64,000 nucleotides of DNA, taken from NCBI RefSeq assembly GCF_048771995.1, contig NC_133027.1, positions 65,099,501 through 65,163,500 on the forward strand. The letters are read 5' to 3'. Source of the stretch: Taeniopygia guttata. Taxonomy: Eukaryota > Chordata > Aves > Passeriformes > Estrildidae. Within the stretch, counting starts at the first letter, position 1. Each line of letters opens with the position of its first letter. The position numbers were made by a program, and so were the translations under genes. Under the pieces are notes generated by a model. That model was not told where the DNA came from, searched no databases, and was given only the letters and a program-made list of their open reading frames with translations. Positions 12,801 through 23,000 of this stretch are shown here, piece by piece.

Positions 12801-15800
12801 ACTCAAAACATTATATCCTGTGAAAGAGAACTTTATTTTGGCCTCTTACCTGCCAGCATTTCTAAGAACTTCTTTGGTTCTTGTTCTTGAGTGGACATTG
12901 TAATTTTTATTATTAGATCTGCAGTTAACAATGAAGTATTGTGGCAGTATTGTGTGCTGGCACAAGAACAGAAAATCTGCTTTTGTGTGGTTTTCCACAG
13001 AAGTCAGTAACAGTTTAAAAAAAAAAATTGTCAAATCTTCTGATATCTGTGGAAGCAAGACAGTTGCCTGGAACATAATCACTTTTTTTTTTTAATCCTT
13101 CATAGAAGATTACAGAAACAGAAACTTGCATGAGAAAACCTGTTTTTCTCAGGGTTGGAATAACCAGTTGCTCTGAAGTCATTCCATGTAAACAGTTGAG
13201 TATTAATAAGTAAGAGATGTACTTGGCTCAAATTAATAGTTTCAGCATGCCTTAAAAAAACCAAAAACCCAAAAAGCAAAAACACACAACCAAAATGACA
13301 AACCAAACACAAAGCACCTTTTATCTCAGGGAAAGGTGACCTGTGTAGATTCCTTTAGTGTGTTTTTTTTTATAGTTAAGTCCTTTAACTATGAAGTTCT
13401 TGTTTATTAATAGTATTTCTCTAAATGGATGCCATCATTGGGCTGAAATCTGTAATGAAATTCCTGTAAATACTGTACAGTTCAAATGTTTTTATATATA
13501 AATTAAAAAAATCTAAGAAGAAAATTGTGTGTCCTTGCCCCTTTATGATTGTTATTTTGTTCTGAAGACTAAATGTGCTTTTGAAGCTCTCAGTTCATGT
13601 TACTTACGTAGTGTATGCTTGAGCTTTATTGAGACTCAAAACACTGTTTGGCAGAGATGTGTGTGGCCCACCTGTGTGTGTGGATGTGTGCAGCCAGTTC
13701 CTGGATGCTGCTGACCATCTTCATCCTTGGTGTTGCAGCTCTTCTGCCCTTTCATGCTGTTGATGCAGCCTGCAGTAACGTAAGTCCAGTCCTATGCAGC
13801 CTGGGGTTGCTCCCTTATGTTCTGTTTTAAAATTATGGACAAGGATTAAATGAGTATTTATTTAACAATGAATGGATTTGAATGGATTCATTGCTACAGA
13901 GTGAGGAAAGCTGGCCTTCGTTGGAACTTACTACTGTTCATTAGAAGTTTAAAGATCACAGAAGTCTTATTTGTGTGATGTTTTAATTTCTGCTCTCCAG
14001 CCACAGCTTGAAAGAGGAAAAGCATTACAAGCAGAACAAACAATGAGCAGGCAAACCAAGAGGTTCTGCCTGCCAGCTTGCTCTGTCCTGCAAAATTAAT
14101 CCTGCAGTTGTCAAATCCTTGCAATGTGCACAATACAGCAATAAGAGTATTGACTCTGATACAGCCTTTTTTTTCTGTGCCAACATCGCTTGAATAACAA
14201 ACTCAAAAATTTAACATCCTTTCAAAAATGCCCTTTCAAAGAGAGTAAATACAGACCTTTCAGACTGAAAATACAGAGCAAAAAGAACAAAAATCAATTA
14301 ACTTTATTTTCTTTCTGGGCATGTCTGTTTTGTGGCACATTTTGGATGTTTATAGCAGCTCAGTTATTAGGAGGAAGGGTGGAGGGCGTGTGCAGTTCCA
14401 TTCCAGAAGACAGGAACTGTATGTATTGTGTGCTTTCTGCTACAAGGTTTGGGCCTGTGCTAACTTGCTGCAAATGTGATCAAGTGTGGGATAAATTATA
14501 ACAAGGAAAGAAAGGTTGCAAAGGCTTGTCTGAATGGCTAGAGGGCAGTGGTGACAAGGAGGTAGAGAGCATCTATGCCACTTCTCAGTCCCTTCTATGT
14601 GGCTTCATTTCAAGTATCAGTCTGGCCTTGTATCAGCTTTTATTACAGAACTAATTCATACTTACCCCCCAAATCTGACTAGTAATTTCAATAAAGTACT
14701 GTGAATTTGGATGGTAAATTACAAAGAATTAATCTGTCAATTGCTTCAGCGTGTGCAGCAAAACTAGCAATTTTGAGAAACACTAAACTTCATTTAAGAC
14801 AAATACAGAACAAAGCTTTTTTGTCTTTAAGAATCACAAAGTGATCTTACTGGTTTAACAGTCATGTTACAGTAGACTCGAAACTAACACCTCTGAGAAG
14901 TGTGAAAACCAGTTAAGTGTGAAGGGTCCTGTCCTGAAAAGCTCAGAACACCAATTCCTGAATGCTCAGAGTCTATCCACACAAGATTTTCAGCATTGTA
15001 TTTATTAAGGAAAACAAAAAAGGCTTGTAAAACAGTGTGTATACAAATACAGTAGGTATTTGGAGACAGTGGTGGTAAAGATAATTGTAAGAATGGACTT
15101 CTTGGTCTAGAGTTTGCATTTCTTGGATGATGAAGAATGATACTGAGAATTCAAAAGACAATCACAGAACTGAGCCACAGGCTAGAAAGTGTGATCTTGC
15201 AAATTTCTCCTTGCAGAAGAGATGAGTGAAGGGCAGATTCTCTTTTTTCTTCCTTCTATTTATTTTTTCCTTGGCCAGGGAAACCCTTGGAACTTGCATC
15301 TTTCCGGGTTTTATTGTCCGAAGTAGCTACCAGATGTGTTTGCTCCTTCTGCTGCCCAATTTTTGATGACAGATATGAAGGCAGGCATCCCAGTTCTGTG
15401 TGTCTTTTCCCAAGTGCAGGCCTGCCAACCCCTTGCCATTGTGCCATGTGCTGAGTCAGCCCAGTGTGGTCTGGACCTGGTGATAAGATGCAGAGGCTTC
15501 AAACCACTCCCTACCAAAAAAACAAAATAAAAAATCAGTGTGTGGGTCATAGCCTACCAATATGTCAAGAGTTGCCTCAGCTGCCTCTGGTGGCAGTGTG
15601 TCAGAGAGCATTGGCCCTACCAGAATTGAACCTTTCTTTACTTTAGTAGGTGGACCAAGAAAGCATGAGCAATGTTTGTTCTATGAGTTCTGTTGGCCAA
15701 GTGAGCACTTGGCATCTTTACTATGCTATGAAAATTACTTAATAAAAACCAACAAATTCTGGAATATTAATTTCATGTGTCTCCAAGTTGGTAGTTTTTT

Positions 15801-16434
15801 GTCTGCAGGTGATTTGGTGAGGGATCAACAACCTAAAAAGTGTGTCTTGATGAGATTAAACAAGCTACAGCACTCCTTAGTGGTAGGAAAAAATAAATTC
15901 TATGGCTTTTCAAGTGAGAAAAATGAACAATTTTAAGGGAACTTGCCATTTAAATGAAAGACTTGGAGCTTTTTTGGGGTTTGGTATTAATTTCAGTTCC
16001 TAATGAATGTAAGTGTTGGTTACTAACTTCCCGGTCAATTCAGTGTGTTGCACATTGTTAAATAAATACTGCATGTGCAAATGATGACTTGCTACTTTTG
16101 AGCCTTCAGCGGATCTTCATCTTTAATATGGTCAAAAGTCTTCCTATGTAGATGCAGCTACAGCATTGGAATTTCTAACTGCAATCTTTAAAATGTTCAC
16201 CCAAGCTCTTTAACAGTGAGAGGTGAAGTTTGTGTGCAGGGAAGGCACACACTGTGCAGTGAAAATCTGTGTTGCTTCCTCTGCAACTTCTCTGTAAGAA
16301 CTTGTGTGACGCAAAGTCTCTTCCCTACAGAGCAAGGAAGAAAAATCCAAAAAGTCCCTCCTGCCTCACTGTAGGGGTTTTCTTTGCTTTCATTTTAATT
16401 TTTGTTTAGTGTAGTGACTCACTTTCCCAGTCCC
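9824..16434. other. IFNGR1 distal 3' UTR or intergenic DNA, no gene seen
   Basis: AT-rich non-coding sequence with several AATAAA hexamers in the first 2.2 kb. Another AATAAA sits at about 16061, in a stretch that resembles a transcript end. The open frames here are short and match no family I know. An A-rich tract lies at 13254-13313. Confidence 0.5.
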
Positions 16435-16765
16435 CACTGAGCTGGTGAAGGGCTATCCTGCTGCACATGATACACCAGAAGAAGCTGAGGGAGCTGGATC
16501 CCTCCAGCCAGGAGAGGTGGCACTCAGGAGAGATCTATTTGCCAACTATATCCAACTGTAATATTTGCAGAAATGGCAGATTTTTGTCTGAAGCTCCCAG
16601 TAAAACCACAAAAAAAAATCTGTCATAAATTGCAGCAGAGGAATCCCACTAGGATATGCAGGAAGAAATTCACATTAAAGGTGGTTAACTATGGGATAAA
16701 ATTGTCACTGTCCCTGTGCTGAGGCTGGACAGGATGACCTCCAGAGTCCCCTCTGAAGACAGGTT
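16435..16765 (+). mobile_element. CR1 LINE fragment, sense, degraded
   Basis: Patchy match to the CR1 3' region: 'agaagaagctgagggagctg' with 'ccagccaggagagg', then 'atatgcaggaagaaattcac', then 'gaggctggacaggatgacct' and 'ccagagtcccctctgaa'. The middle is poorly matched and may contain deletions or extra sequence. Confidence 0.55.
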
Positions 16766-17579
16766 TTCCTCTGAGTGCACACTGGCTGTTTAGAAAAGAC
16801 TGAAAACTACAGCTCCAATTGCGAATAGTCTTTAGGTCTAGAGTAACACAAACCGCTCACTTATTTTTATTTTTATGTCAAATGTCACACATGAGAATGA
16901 ATTGCCTTGCTTCTGGCAGTGGCTAGAAGTATTCCCTGTATGCTTTGGGTATGCTTCCTTCATCATCCCTCATCCTCATCCAGGCATGTAAGCAAAACCC
17001 ACCCTCACACCCACTGCAAATATCACACTCGCATCTGAAAAGCTAAAGGTCATGCTACAGTAGCAGTTTCAGGCTTACATTCTCTCCTCTTATGTATGGG
17101 AAACAACTATTTCAAGGGCAAAAGAAAAGAGTAACAAGGAGGTGGTCCTTTCAAATTAAATGAGTCAAGTAGCTTTCAGCAAAAATATACTTGATTTTTA
17201 CCTCTGGGTAGCAATAATCTGTCCTCAAGAGAAAGAAAGCTGCTTACCCAGCATTCAGATAGGTTTCAATTCCAGCAATGGAAAAAATTCTCATACACAT
17301 GGTCTTCTCTGTTGGTTCGCAAAAATATCAGTTCTGCTGTTTCACAATGGTTTGGATCAGAAAGCTGCTGCAGTGTAGCTACTAGCTAGGATGAGCTAGT
17401 AGCATAACTACTTACGTGGATTCTGCTGGGCTAAATAATGCATTTTAACTTCCCACTTCTTCATAATGTACTGTTCAGAGTAGCCTTAATACCTTAATAT
17501 TGTTTACAAAAGTTCTCATAGTTCAAATAGCATTGCAGTGTGAATCATCCTGTGTTCCTCAATAGTTTACATTTTGAAA

Positions 17580-17682
17580 TGTGCTATATACAGTATATAT
17601 ACACCGTATATGCACTATATGCATATTCTGTGAAACTCCAGGCATATATGTATGTACATGTCTGGGTGTGTGTGTGCAGCTG
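17580..17682. repeat. AT/TG-rich simple sequence
   Basis: Runs of alternating TATA, ATGT and GTGTGTGT with partial palindromes such as GTATATATAC and ATATGCACTATATGCATAT. It is a degenerate alternating purine-pyrimidine tract, not a clean microsatellite. Confidence 0.6.
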
Positions 17683-18268
17683 GTCCTTCTGACTGTGGTG
17701 ACTTCATCACACAAGGCACTGAAGCAGCGTGACTGAGGCCAATGAGTAGCACAGGTGCTAACAGCTGCTATTGCAACAGCGGCTGTTTCAATGCCAGCAG
17801 AAATTACCTGGAGAGATTGCTGCAGAATGCCGAGCCCAGCGGCAGATAAAACACTATCAGAGTGCAGTGCACAGGAAACCCTGGGTGTTTTCCAACACCC
17901 ATGTGACAGGCATTTCTTGCCCCATCTCACCACGTGGCACAGCAGCCTTTTCCGAGCAAAACCCACTGGTGCCAGCAGGCTGGGCCTCAGCTCTGCTTTC
18001 CTAGGAGGAACCAGCATCAAAAGGAACTTTGACAAAGGTCCACACTTCAGCTCCTGGCAATGGGCTGCTTCTTGGGATATGGGAAGGTGTGTACAATTCA
18101 AGTAAACAAATACATGACCTGTGACTAAACACTGATGACTTTTCAGTCTAGCGATTGGTTTGTAAAAATTCCTATTCCCGTACTTGAGCTCATATAACAT
18201 GATGAAATACTAATTGAATTTGGCGTGGGAAACTATTTAAAGTAAATAAATGATTTAATGGTTTTTTT

Positions 18269-18306
18269 TTTATCTATCCATTTCCATTGGAAAATGGATA
18301 GATAAA
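18269..18306. repeat. Perfect 15-bp inverted repeat (hairpin-capable)
   Basis: Left arm TTTATCTATCCATTT (18269-18283) and right arm AAATGGATAGATAAA (18292-18306) are exact reverse complements around an 8-base loop. The loop with its flanks (TTTCCATTGGAAA) is itself a palindrome, so two hairpin registers are possible. Confidence 0.85.
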
Positions 18307-19557
18307 CAATCTGCAGCCAGAGATAGACTTTCTGACTTCTGCCTTCAGTTTGGTGGGGTTTCTTTCCTTCATTTTTTCTCAGTTCCTTAATTCCCTTAAT
18401 TTGTTTGACTAATTCATTATTCAAAGCTACACAGTTAGCATTTTACTATATATGGGGCAGGTTTGGTGCTAGTATAATGAGGTATAAATTATCAGCTGAA
18501 CTGAGACCCTGTGCTCATCTATCTGACCAAAATCAGCTTCCTGACTAAATGTTGTTCAGTTTGTTCAATATAACTAGTGGCCTTTAAATAAGTTCATTTG
18601 AACCAGAACTTGCACTTTTTTTGACCTGACAAGACTTCTGTTTCCACCTTTTCCCAAAGTAAAGATGATTTCCTGAAAATTATTTGTAGACAGGTAGACT
18701 TCACATCCATTACTCCTTTTATGGAAACTGTTACACATGGGCTGCACAAAGTCTTATAAAATTAACATTTTTCTCCTTTTGCTTATCATCATGAGTTTGT
18801 AAAAAGAGAAAATATCCTGACTTTTACTTAGTTCCACTAGTGCATGAGTAGTGAAGTACCAGTGGGTGTCAGCATCGGGGAGCTTTTGGAGAGGGAAGAG
18901 TAAGGGGCAAGGCTAGGCAGTAGCATCATGTTCACCACCAGCAAACAAATTGTCTAAGCTTTCCACACATCCCAGGAACACAAAGCTCATCTCCCACCAG
19001 GCCGACATGCATGTGGCATTAAATCATTTGCAAGCACAAAGTGAGATTTTTTTTCACCGGAGAGCCCCAGCATCCCCAGCCCTGGGGTCAAGCTTGCAGG
19101 GATGCACATATTGGGTGGGCAGGATCCAGAGGATAACACTGACAAATGCCAATATTTGTGCAGGCAGTGTTGCAGCACACCTGCACCAGTCGAGGCATAC
19201 GATTACGAGCAGTCTGAAAGTCCAACCCAGAGTGGCACTTTGCCCTAGGGGCTGGGCTTACCTTCCTAATTCCAGTCTGGAAGCTCAGTCCTGCAACTTC
19301 CCCAGCATCCCATCATCTCTCCCGCAGCCATCATGGGGAATGTGATGCCCAACAGCCAGAAGTGATTTCACAGCCCCTTATTCCTCCAGTGACAGCCCCC
19401 TAGATGATGTCCTGCCACCAGCACACCTGCAAACTTCATCTCTTGCTTTTGGCCCAGAGGCAGTCCATCAAACCCAAAGCACATCCCATAGGTAGGTCTC
19501 CTATATCTTTGGAGCAAAAGTTCCTCTGTTCTTCAGCTTTGAGCAACTAGTGAGCTG

Positions 19558-19581
19558 AAAATAAATAAATAAATAAATATT
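19558..19581. repeat. (AAAT)n microsatellite
   Basis: About five units of AAAT just upstream of IL22RA2. Confidence 0.85.
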
Positions 19582-19930
19582 TAAAATACTAGTATTTTTT
19601 AAGAAATGCAAGCAAACAAGAAATCTTCTGTGACAAATTTATTAGGTAAAGCAATATTGGCAGATATCATCTGGGAATTAGTGTCTTTAGAAAAGGACAT
19701 TTTTCATAATGGTTTGGTTCATAATTACTTCCAAATTCTACATGACCACAGCTTCCAAGAAAGAACAATTGCTCATGTTCAATTTAGAGCTACTCATATG
19801 TTTTCAGCTAAATTAAACCAAAGCCAAACTGGGGAATTTGGAAACCACTGAAAATAAGGGGAACTCTGGAGTGCTTAACAATTACTTCCTCATAGGACAT
19901 GCCCAAGAGGAAGAGAGGTGCTTTTCAGTC

Positions 19931-19948
19931 ATGGAGCTGCTCTCCTAA
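19931..19948 (+). promoter_or_regulatory. Upstream ORF before IL22RA2 start (MELLS)
   Basis: ATG GAG CTG CTC TCC TAA ends two bases before the IL22RA2 start codon at 19951. If the leader includes it, as either plausible upstream acceptor (CATAG before 19896 or TTTCAG before 19929) would require, ribosomes would meet this five-codon frame first. A further out-of-frame ATG at 19899 would be in the leader only with the 19896 acceptor. Confidence 0.5.
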
Positions 19949-19950
19949 GC

Positions 19951-20014
19951 ATGAAGAGAATCATGTTTTCCTTCCTCTGCTTACTGATGCATATGCTTCA
20001 GGATGAGACAACTT
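19951..20014 (+). CDS. IL22RA2: IL22RA2 signal-peptide exon
   Basis: ATG at 19951 opens MKRIMFSFLCLLMHMLQDET, a short basic start and hydrophobic core. The donor is T|GTAAGT at 20014/20015, phase 1. The start is chosen because it gives a signal peptide in the frame that joins exon 2. An upstream ATG at 19931 is in a closed five-codon frame. Confidence 0.85.
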
Positions 20015-23000
20015 GTAAGTAAGGGCTTTTTGCTCTTTTCCTGTATGGGAAGGGAAGGGGGGGTTGGAGGACAGGGCTTGTTATTGAATTTTTGGATGAG
20101 TCAAGAAATCTCTGTATCTTTTGGTGGGTTTCAGAAGCTAGTCAATTTCAAATTAGTTTGTTATTTTATCTTTCCAGGTTCTAAAATGCAGATAAAAGGA
20201 ATGTGTTGCCCATTAGATTTTTTCATGGCTGTATTACCAGTTTCAGCAGCCAGTACAAATATTATCTGATTCTGTTCTGTGCCAGGGTAAAAGCTGCTGT
20301 CATCTGGGTTGCAAAACCCACAAAAATATTAGAGCTTGAATGATTCAGTGGTTGTTAACTTAATCTGTTATACATAATATAGCAGTTTGAAAAGAAATTA
20401 TCTTGAAAACTGTCAGACAGCTTTTCCAGTGGTACAGACAGGAAAAGAAGTGAATTTCAGATTATTGTTTATTAGGCAGGAGCTGGTAACCATGAGGCAA
20501 CAGTTAAAAGAGCTATAATCTCTTCAGGTTAAAGCTGAGTTGTGAAGTAAAGAGGCAAAGAGTACTTGACTTTTAAGTATTAATGGTAATGCTCACTGCA
20601 GACTCTGTGAACAGATTTGAAGGGTTTCTTTCCTGGGATGTGCATGAGGCGTCTTTCACAGCAGCAAACTCACTAAGGAAAAATATACCAATAAAACAAC
20701 AAAAAAGAAAAAAAAGAAAATGGAAAACAAAATAACAACAAACAAACAAACCTAAAACAAACAGCAAAAATCCCCACCTCAAACACTCAGACTACATAAA
20801 AGTATTCCTTTCATAGTTCTAAATGTGTTTCTTCTGTAACTTCTTGACTTCATGACTTGGAAAGTTTTGAATGTGAGATCCAGGAAATTTCATTTCCCTG
20901 TGGTCTGCTAGGCACGAAACGAAATGGTCTGCAGCAATACACTCAGATTCCAGTATGGAGGAGTGTGCCTCCATAACGTGATAAACACGTTATCTTATCA
21001 TTCCTTCTTATCTGCAGCGTTTTTAGTTTTGGAAAACCAAGACCTGCAAGATTCGATTAAGCCACAGAAGGTAGAGTTCCATTCGTTAAATTTCAACACC
21101 ACTTTGCATTGGCAGCCTGGGTGGGCCAGAGAGGCGAGAGATGCGCTCTACTTTGTGCAGTACAAAGTGTAAGTACCGGGGCCTCCCACTGTGCTGGGGC
21201 TTAGCCCTGCTGGGGCTAAAATGATTCCTCAGGTGACAGGATGTTCTCATTCCTGGGGAACAGCCACATTCTCCTTGACTGACGGCTCGCAGTTGTTTCT
21301 GCTCTTACCAATCCCATGAGGTGCAGTCAAGCAGCATAAGGCACCTCCAGCACTATGCTCTGCACCCTCATTGACCAAAGGTTTGAAGCAAAATGTGGTT
21401 TGTAGGGGACCTCTGAAAGTCACTGGGTCCAGCCACCTGCTTCAAGCAAGTCTAGGTAGGTCAAGTTATTCTGTAATAGAACATTAAATGTATTTCAGTG
21501 GCCTACCTCGCCCACAGCATTGTCTTAGGTCTCCTTGCATGGAAGGGTTGAGGCAACATTAGGGGCTGGTCTCCGGGGTCTGCTCCTATCCCTGGCACAC
21601 TGGTGAGTGCCTGAAATCACTACTGTCCTTGGGAAACAGTTTGGTGAAATCCAGCATTCTGCCCATCAGTGAACACACTGGCTAAGCTGTGGCTAAGAGG
21701 TGGCTTCCGACAGGGCTGGTGACCCATGTCTCTGATTTAGATTTCTTTCAGAAAATACAGAAACCTGTAGCTCCCAAGCACCCATGAAATCAACCTTACC
21801 TCTTAGCAAATTGAAGGCAGTTAATTTCCATGGCAGGATGCTTGTCAATGCCACGAGAGTAAAACAGGTGGCTGAGAATCTGCGTGGACATGGGCAGTGA
21901 TCCTTAAAGTTTAAATCCTTCCTCCTCTTTCTCCATAGGTATGGGCAGAGCACGTGGCAAAACAAAGACGAGTGCTGGGGGATTTCAAGCTGTGTCTGTG
22001 ACCTAACACATGAGACCTCTGACATCCAGGAGCCTTACTACAGCAGAGTGAGAGCAGCCCTGGCTGGTGTCTACTCCAACTGGAGCCTCAGCTGCCGATT
22101 CACTCCTTGGAGAGAAAGTAAGTACAAACATATGTGTCCCTCTGGAAGGAATTTGATCTTCCATGGCATGGAAAGTATAATTTCTGCTCACAACTTGCAA
22201 ATATGAGTAATCCTTTTCTAGACACAACGCTGTTTGTAAAGAAGTGAGTCAATAGCTCTCAGGTGAAGTGTTATTCCAGAGTAATTCTCCACACACTTGA
22301 AAGCCAAGCAATTATGGCTAAATAACCATTTACCAGTAATTAAGACATCAAAAGATCCCTTTAATTCAACCTCTTACTCTGGGCATGGAAATATAGAAAT
22401 CATTTTCCAGCATTTCTGGAGTTGCTAGAGGAAAGGACTGAAGACAACAAAAAAAGAAGCATTTTTCTTTGTGGGGAGAAGAGAGAACAGAGTGTGTGAA
22501 GGATAGCAGAGTGCTGCTATCCTTCTCACATTTATGTGTTGTCCTGACTGCAGGAAAGGACATGTGCAAAGCTTTTTGGCTAGCACTGTCATTATCGTGT
22601 CAGAGTATGTTAGAAATGGAGGACTGCCCAAACACTGAACAGTAGCAGTCTACCTACCAGTAAGTTCACCATTAATTAACTAGTTTTCCCCTCACTGGCC
22701 AATGCAAAATCAAAATGTCAGTGTGGGTCACTTCTCAGCCCCAAAGTGCAAACCACCTTGAGCATCCTGCACAGATGAAACCACAAGCTTTGACCTAAAG
22801 TACCTTGCAGCAAAACCAGAACACCTTGCCTTGTGCTGCCTTCTCCTCCTGGAGAGATTTGTGTTGCAGCTGTTGCCCATGTCCCCACGCTGCTGGTGCT
22901 GCACACACACGTATGCAGGCACTGGCTTAAGCCTTAGCTGTGTTTAACCAAGCTGATTGCAAAATATTTGAAAGTGATGACGTAAACTGCATCCTTGGCA

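Larger units (their letters stand above)
16766..19895. other. Intergenic DNA between IFNGR1 and IL22RA2
   Basis: No recognised gene. It holds AT/TG-rich simple sequence (about 17580-17682), a locally GC-rich patch with a 213-codon minus-strand open frame (17559-18200), a perfect 15-bp inverted repeat (18269-18306), a second GC-richer patch at about 19.0-19.5 kb, and a short AAAT repeat (19558-19581). The part next to 19.9 kb may include the IL22RA2 promoter and untranslated exons, but I could not place them. Confidence 0.5.

Noticed and set aside
13529-13830. Cysteine-rich open frames at 13.5-13.8 kb
   Set aside because: Short, overlapping, built on GT-rich simple sequence, and without splice or transcript-end support.
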